Part shown: piece after piece, positions 6,684-10,647 of the stretch
Position numbering within the stretch: position 1 is the first letter of the stretch
Layout: every line of letters begins with the position of its first letter
NCBI GenBank assembly: GCA_023422975.1
Contig: JAFAGF010000305.1
Span: forward strand, 1-10,647
Direction: 5' to 3'
From: Pseudomonadota bacterium
GTDB lineage: Bacteria; Pseudomonadota; Gammaproteobacteria; Burkholderiales; Burkholderiaceae_C
DNA length: 10,647 nucleotides
The notes under the pieces: model-generated
The model's database searches: none
Seen by the model: the letters and a program-made list of their open reading frames with translations, nothing else
What the model was told of the DNA's origin: nothing
Position numbers and translations under genes: made by a program

Positions 6684-9600
6684 CTAACCCACCATCATCA
6701 AGCTGGCGTTGCCGCCGGCTGCTGTGGTGTTGGTGCTAATGCTGACCTCTCGCAATAAGCGTTCCTGCCGGTAGCGTTCACCGTGGCGGATTTCTTCGGT
6801 GGTCAAGCCTTGCACCAGCAGCAAAGGGCCTGAGCGGGTGCTCAGTTGCTGCTGCAAATGCAAGAGCGCATCGGTATCGCTTTCTGCCAGAGCCGCTTGC
6901 AGGGGTAGTTGCACCAGCTCAATTTCTGTCGCCCATTGCAAGGCGGCGTTTTGGGCTGCAGGCGTTTGCTGCTGCCACTGCGCCACCAGTGCTCGCAATG
7001 CGGGGCTGTCTTGCAGCAACAAGGTGTTGCCAGTGCTTTGGCAGGCTTGCCACTGGGCGTGCAGGCCGTAGGTGGTTGCAGGTAGGCCCCATATCAGGCC
7101 CCGTGGCTGTAGGCCATATTGATCGGTTTCGCCGGTGGGGCCATCTAGCAGCACTTGCGCGCCAGCTGCGATGGGCAGCGCTTGCGCCCCGCGCGCGGAG
7201 GGAATGGCCAACTGATCCAAAGCTGGGGCTTGCGACAGCAGGCGGAATAAGTACAGCGGGCCCCCTGCTTTGGGGCCGGTGCCAGACAGGCCCTCGCCAC
7301 CAAAAGGCTGTACGCCCACTACGGCACCCACCACGTTGCGGTTGACGTAGATATTGCCTGCGTGAATGCGCTCTGACACGTGGGCTACGGTTTCATCCAG
7401 GCGGGTGTGTACACCAAAGGTCAGCCCAAAGCCCAAGCCGTTGATGGCTTGCAACAAGGCATCCATATCTTTGCGGGCGTAGCGCAACACATGCAGTACG
7501 GGGCCAAACACCTCGCGGCTCAGATCCTGCACGCTGCCCACTTCGATGAGCGTAGGTGCAACGAAATGCCCGTGGCGGCATTCGGCAGGCAATTCCAGTC
7601 GCGTGACTTGGTGGCCGTGGGCGCGCATGCCATCAATATAGTTTTCGATATCGGACTTGGCCTGTGCATCAATCACCGGGCCGACATCAGTTGCCAGCTG
7701 GTCGGGGTTGCCCACGCGCAGCGTTTGCATGGCGCCGCGCAGCATGTGCAGTACATGCTCAGCACTGTCTTCTTGCAGGCACAGCAGGCGCAAGGCCGAG
7801 CAGCGTTGGCCTGCAGAGTCGTAGGCAGACATCAGCACATCGCCCACGACTTGCTCGGACAGTGCCGAGGAGTCCACCACCATGGCGTTGATGCCGCCGG
7901 TTTCAGCAATCAGCGGCACAGGCTTGCCGTGGCTGCCCAAGCGCTCCGACAAACGGCGGTGAATGTGCTGTGCGACGGGGTGAGAGCCGGTGAACACCAC
8001 GGCATCGGTGGCCGGGTGGCTGACCAGTGCGTCGCCCACGGTTTCCCCGTCACCGGGCAGTAGTTGCAGTGCATGAACAGGAATTCCGGCCTGGTGCAGC
8101 ATGGAGACTGCCTGTGCAGCTATCAAATTAGTTTGCTCTGCCGGTTTGGCAATCACCACATTGCCCGCTGCCAGTGCGGCAGCAATTTGCCCGCAGAAGA
8201 TGGCCAATGGGAAATTCCAGGGGCTGATGCAAACCACCACACCCAGCGGGCGGTGGCTGTCGTTGTTCAGGTGCTGCTCCGCCTGCTGGGCGTAGTAGCG
8301 CAGAAAGTCGATGGCTTCGCGTACTTCGGCGATCGCGTTGGGCAGGGTTTTGCCCGCCTCGCGGCACAGCAGGCCCATCAGCGGCTGCAGGTTGGCTTGC
8401 ACAATGTCTGCTGCCTGCAGCAGGGCCTGCGCACGCGCATTGACAGGTGTGGCCTGCCAAATCGGGGCTGCATGCTGGGCGTGCTGCATGGCTTGCGCGA
8501 CCTCAGCACGCCCCGCCATACGCACCTCGCCCAGTACGTCTTGCATCTGCGCAGGGTTGAGCACCGGGGTGGCGGCCAGGTGCTCGGTGTGGGCCGCCTG
8601 TGCTGTCAGCGGTGCCACATTGCCCAGCAGTGCAGCCGACAGCGATGCCAGTCGCTGCTCGTTGCTCAAATCCAGACCTGCGGAGTTGCGGCGCGTTTGT
8701 GCGGCATACAGCTGGGCAGGCTGTGGAATGCGGTCATGCGGGCGTCCCAGTGGCTCCAGCGCCTGGGCAGCGGTGACGGGGTCGGTGACCAGCTGCGCAA
8801 TGTCGACGCTTTCATCGCCAATCTGGTGCACAAACGAGCTGTTGGCACCGTTTTCCAGCAGACGCCGTACCAGATACGCCAGCAAGGTTTCATGCGTACC
8901 CACCGGGGCATAAATGCGGCAGGGGCGGGCCAGCTTGCCTTCGGCGGTGTCGCCCACCACCTCTTCGTACAAACCTTCGCCCATGCCGTGCAGGCATTGA
9001 AACTCATACTGGCCGCGGTAGTAGTTGTTGCCCGCCATGTGGTAGATGCTGGCCAGCGTGTGGGCGTTGTGGGTGGCAAATTGCGGAAAGATGGCCTCGG
9101 GGGCACCCAAGAGTTTGCGGGCGCAGGCGAGGTAGGACACATCGGTATGCACCTTGCGGGTGAAGACGGGGAAGTCTTCCAGCCCATCCACTTGGGCGCG
9201 TTTGATTTCGCTGTCCCAGTACGCACCTTTGACCAGGCGCACCATCAGGCGGTGTTTGCTGCGGCGGGCCAGATCAATGATCCAGTCCAGCACAAAGAAC
9301 GCACGGCGCTGGTAGGCCTGCACCACAAAGCCAATCCCGTTCCAGCCCGCCAGCGACGGTGCAAAGCACAGCTGTTCCAGCAGATCGAGCGAGATTTCCA
9401 GGCGGTCGGCTTCCTCCGCGTCGATGTTCAGGCCAATGTCGTACTGGCGGGCCAGTTCGGCCAGCTGCAGCAGACGGGGGTATAGCTCGCCCATCACACG
9501 CTCGCGCTGTGCACGGCTGTAGCGCGGGTGCAGCGCAGAGAGCTTGATGGAAATACCGGGGCCTTCGTAAATGCCACGCCCTTGCGAGGCCTGGCCAATC

Positions 9601-10520
9601 GCGTGAATGGCCTGCTCGTACGACTGCAGATAGCGCAGTGCGTCTTCTTCGGTGGTGGCGGCTTCGCCCAGCATGTCGTAGGAGTAGCGAAAGCCTTTTT
9701 CTTCCAGCTTGCGGCTGTTGGCCAGCGCCGCACCAATCGTCTGACCGGTGACAAACTGCTCGCCCATCATGCGCATGGCGGTATTCACGCCTTGGCGAAT
9801 CAAAGGCTCGCCACCCTTGGCAATGATGCGAGTGAGGGCGCTGCCCAGCTTTTGCTCGCTGTGCACGCTGACCAGCTTGCCGGTGATCATCAAGCCCCAT
9901 GTGGCGGCGTTGACGAACAGCGAAGGCGAGTCCGTGTGCGACTTCCAGTCGCCTTTGCTGATTTTGTCGCGGATGAGGGCGTCGCGCGTGGCGCGGTCGG
10001 GAATGCGCAGCAAGGCTTCGGCCAGGCACATCAAGGCCACGCCTTCCTGGCTGGACAGCGAGTATTCCTGCACCAGCGCCTCGACCCCCGAGGTTTTTTT
10101 GTGGCGTTTTTCGCGCAGCGCTTGTACCAAGCGGGTGGCCAAGGTTTGTACGCCTTGGGGGTGGGTGCTGGTGGCAGGTGCGATGAGCAGTGGCAGGCAC
10201 TCGGTTTCGGGGCGGCGGTAGGCGGCGGTGATGGCCGCGCGCAGCACGCTTTGGGGCTGCACATCTTGTGCCAGTGCATAAAACGGTGCGTAAGGCAGGG
10301 TGTGCTCGCTCAGTGCCTCAGGTTCTACCGCGTCGCTCAAGCTGGTTGCACCCAGGTGTTGCAACTCGGGCAAGGGCTTGCCCTGTTCGATGGCTTCCAG
10401 GTAGCTGTGCAGGGCTTGTTTGTGCAACCAATGGGGCGTACAGCCCAATTGCTGGGCTGCAGCTTTGAGCCTGTCACGCATCAACTCATCCACCTTGATG
10501 CCAATGGTTGTTGTCGCCAT
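6684..10520 (-). CDS. putA: Trifunctional PutA: proline dehydrogenase / glutamate-semialdehyde dehydrogenase / transcriptional repressor
   Basis: This 1278-residue protein oxidises proline to glutamate in two steps: FAD-dependent proline dehydrogenase, then NAD-dependent L-glutamate-gamma-semialdehyde dehydrogenase. It acts as a peripheral membrane enzyme when proline is present. Residues 1-45 form a ribbon-helix-helix domain nearly identical in pattern to E. coli PutA, with Thr5, Gly7, Lys9 and T28-P29-H30 conserved, so DNA binding is expected. The dehydrogenase barrel has Asp367 in 'NIDAEEADR', Tyr537 and Arg552/Arg553 in 'YLVRRLLENGAN', matching E. coli D370, Y540, R555 and R556. The aldehyde dehydrogenase domain has Glu873 ('LIAETGG') and Cys907 ('AGQRCSAL'). 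The C-terminus ends 'AAGGNASLMMVG', the conserved PutA tail. E. coli PutA is 1320 aa, so this copy is full length. The ATG at 10520 was chosen because it gives the conserved MATTTIGIK start with AGGGAG upstream; the longer frame reads into the operator region. GTTGCA sites around its start suggest autorepression. Confidence 0.97.
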   Translation of the reverse strand: MATTTIGIKVDELMRDRLKAAAQQLGCTPHWLHKQALHSYLEAIEQGKPLPELQHLGATSLSDAVEPEALSEHTLPYAPFYALAQDVQPQSVLRAAITAAYRRPETECLPLLIAPATSTHPQGVQTLATRLVQALREKRHKKTSGVEALVQEYSLSSQEGVALMCLAEALLRIPDRATRDALIRDKISKGDWKSHTDSPSLFVNAATWGLMITGKLVSVHSEQKLGSALTRIIAKGGEPLIRQGVNTAMRMMGEQFVTGQTIGAALANSRKLEEKGFRYSYDMLGEAATTEEDALRYLQSYEQAIHAIGQASQGRGIYEGPGISIKLSALHPRYSRAQRERVMGELYPRLLQLAELARQYDIGLNIDAEEADRLEISLDLLEQLCFAPSLAGWNGIGFVVQAYQRRAFFVLDWIIDLARRSKHRLMVRLVKGAYWDSEIKRAQVDGLEDFPVFTRKVHTDVSYLACARKLLGAPEAIFPQFATHNAHTLASIYHMAGNNYYRGQYEFQCLHGMGEGLYEEVVGDTAEGKLARPCRIYAPVGTHETLLAYLVRRLLENGANSSFVHQIGDESVDIAQLVTDPVTAAQALEPLGRPHDRIPQPAQLYAAQTRRNSAGLDLSNEQRLASLSAALLGNVAPLTAQAAHTEHLAATPVLNPAQMQDVLGEVRMAGRAEVAQAMQHAQHAAPIWQATPVNARAQALLQAADIVQANLQPLMGLLCREAGKTLPNAIAEVREAIDFLRYYAQQAEQHLNNDSHRPLGVVVCISPWNFPLAIFCGQIAAALAAGNVVIAKPAEQTNLIAAQAVSMLHQAGIPVHALQLLPGDGETVGDALVSHPATDAVVFTGSHPVAQHIHRRLSERLGSHGKPVPLIAETGGINAMVVDSSALSEQVVGDVLMSAYDSAGQRCSALRLLCLQEDSAEHVLHMLRGAMQTLRVGNPDQLATDVGPVIDAQAKSDIENYIDGMRAHGHQVTRLELPAECRHGHFVAPTLIEVGSVQDLSREVFGPVLHVLRYARKDMDALLQAINGLGFGLTFGVHTRLDETVAHVSERIHAGNIYVNRNVVGAVVGVQPFGGEGLSGTGPKAGGPLYLFRLLSQAPALDQLAIPSARGAQALPIAAGAQVLLDGPTGETDQYGLQPRGLIWGLPATTYGLHAQWQACQSTGNTLLLQDSPALRALVAQWQQQTPAAQNAALQWATEIELVQLPLQAALAESDTDALLHLQQQLSTRSGPLLLVQGLTTEEIRHGERYRQERLLREVSISTNTTAAGGNASLMMVG
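10345..10428. promoter_or_regulatory. GTTGCA motifs inside the start of putA (possible internal PutA operators)
   Basis: Three loci fall within the first 180 coding bases: GTTGCA at 10345-10350, the palindrome GTTGCAAC at 10358-10365 (core on both strands, 13 bases from the first), and TGCAAC (GTTGCA on the minus strand) at 10423-10428. They match the core of the E. coli PutA operator. Being in coding sequence, some may be chance; the same hexamer occurs a few more times, scattered, further into putA. Confidence 0.35.
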
Positions 10521-10582
10521 AACCGCCGAACTCCCTGAAGAAGAACCTGTGCACATTGAGAAAAGTGGCGCGATTCTAGAAA

Positions 10583-10591
10583 GGTGCAACC
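10583..10591 (-). promoter_or_regulatory. putA operator: Putative PutA operator 1 (GGTTGCACC)
   Basis: On the minus strand this reads GGTTGCACC, containing the GTTGCA core bound by the PutA ribbon-helix-helix domain in E. coli. It lies 63 bases upstream of the putA ATG. A possible minus-strand -10 element, TAGAAT (10573-10578), is just downstream, without a clear -35 partner. A repressor bound here would cover the likely promoter. Confidence 0.6.
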
Positions 10592-10625
10592 AAATCAGAT
10601 ATTGGGGTTTACCTGTTTCTTTTTT

Positions 10626-10634
10626 GGTGCAACC
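10626..10634 (-). promoter_or_regulatory. putA operator: Putative PutA operator 2 (GGTTGCACC)
   Basis: This is an exact 9-base copy of operator 1 (GGTTGCACC on the minus strand), placed 43 bases further upstream, about four helical turns, so both sites face the same side of the DNA. The interval between them is A/T-rich with a homopolymer (tttctttttt on the + strand). The region continues past the window, so the divergent gene, if any, is not visible. Confidence 0.6.
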
Positions 10635-10647
10635 TGTATCGCTGCAG

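Noticed and set aside
8064..9485. 473-codon open frame on the + strand opposite putA
   Set aside because: It lies wholly inside putA, antisense to conserved catalytic regions. The His/Gln/Val-rich product resembles no protein family and has no convincing ribosome-binding site.
10521..10589. N-terminal extension of PutA to position 10589
   Set aside because: The extra 23 residues do not resemble PutA and would put the start in the operator. MATTTIGIK at 10520 matches the E. coli N-terminus residue for residue in the DNA-binding positions.
1..10647. tRNA, rRNA, CRISPR array or phage genes
   Set aside because: No cloverleaf, rRNA-like sequence, regularly spaced repeats or phage proteins are visible anywhere in the window.

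Overview
The window comes from a betaproteobacterium, most likely Burkholderiales/Comamonadaceae. The evidence is the GC-rich coding sequence with strong codon bias, the close fit of PutA, the LIV-type transporter and YebC to proteobacterial families, and intergenic 'atagctgct.gcgctt' motifs that I recall as common in Acidovorax-like genomes. The genus cannot be fixed from this sequence alone.

Layout. A 5'-truncated yebC-family gene (1-618, +) ends at a clean rho-independent terminator. Next is an IS1-family insertion sequence (about 758-1591). Its transposase is split between two frames joined by a canonical A_AAA_AAC minus-one slippery site. Inverted 'atagc...gcgcttg' arms lie on both sides of the element. 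The rest of the window is read on the minus strand: putA (10520-6684), then, 69 bp further on, a five-gene ABC importer operon livK-livH-livM-livG-livF (6614-1675), closed by a terminator at 1625-1653. The yebC and liv transcription units converge, and the IS lies between their terminators.

How the genes work together. PutA is a full-length trifunctional protein with an N-terminal ribbon-helix-helix DNA-binding domain, proline dehydrogenase and glutamate-semialdehyde dehydrogenase domains. It should oxidise proline to glutamate and repress its own gene. The DNA upstream of putA and its first 180 coding bases carry five GTTGCA loci, the core of the E. coli PutA operator. The downstream genes encode a hydrophobic amino acid (HAAT/LIV) importer with a periplasmic binding protein, two permeases and two ATPases. 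Their placement suggests amino acid uptake coupled to proline or branched-chain amino acid catabolism. The last four liv genes are tightly coupled (4-8 bp overlaps from livH to livF). livK is separated from livH by 180 bp that contain four consecutive stem-loops, probably setting a high binding-protein-to-permease ratio.

I found no clearly new biological system. The most rewarding signals are the PutA operator cluster, the structured livK-livH spacer and the IS1 frameshift element between repeat arms. No stretch longer than 300 bases lacks a gene.
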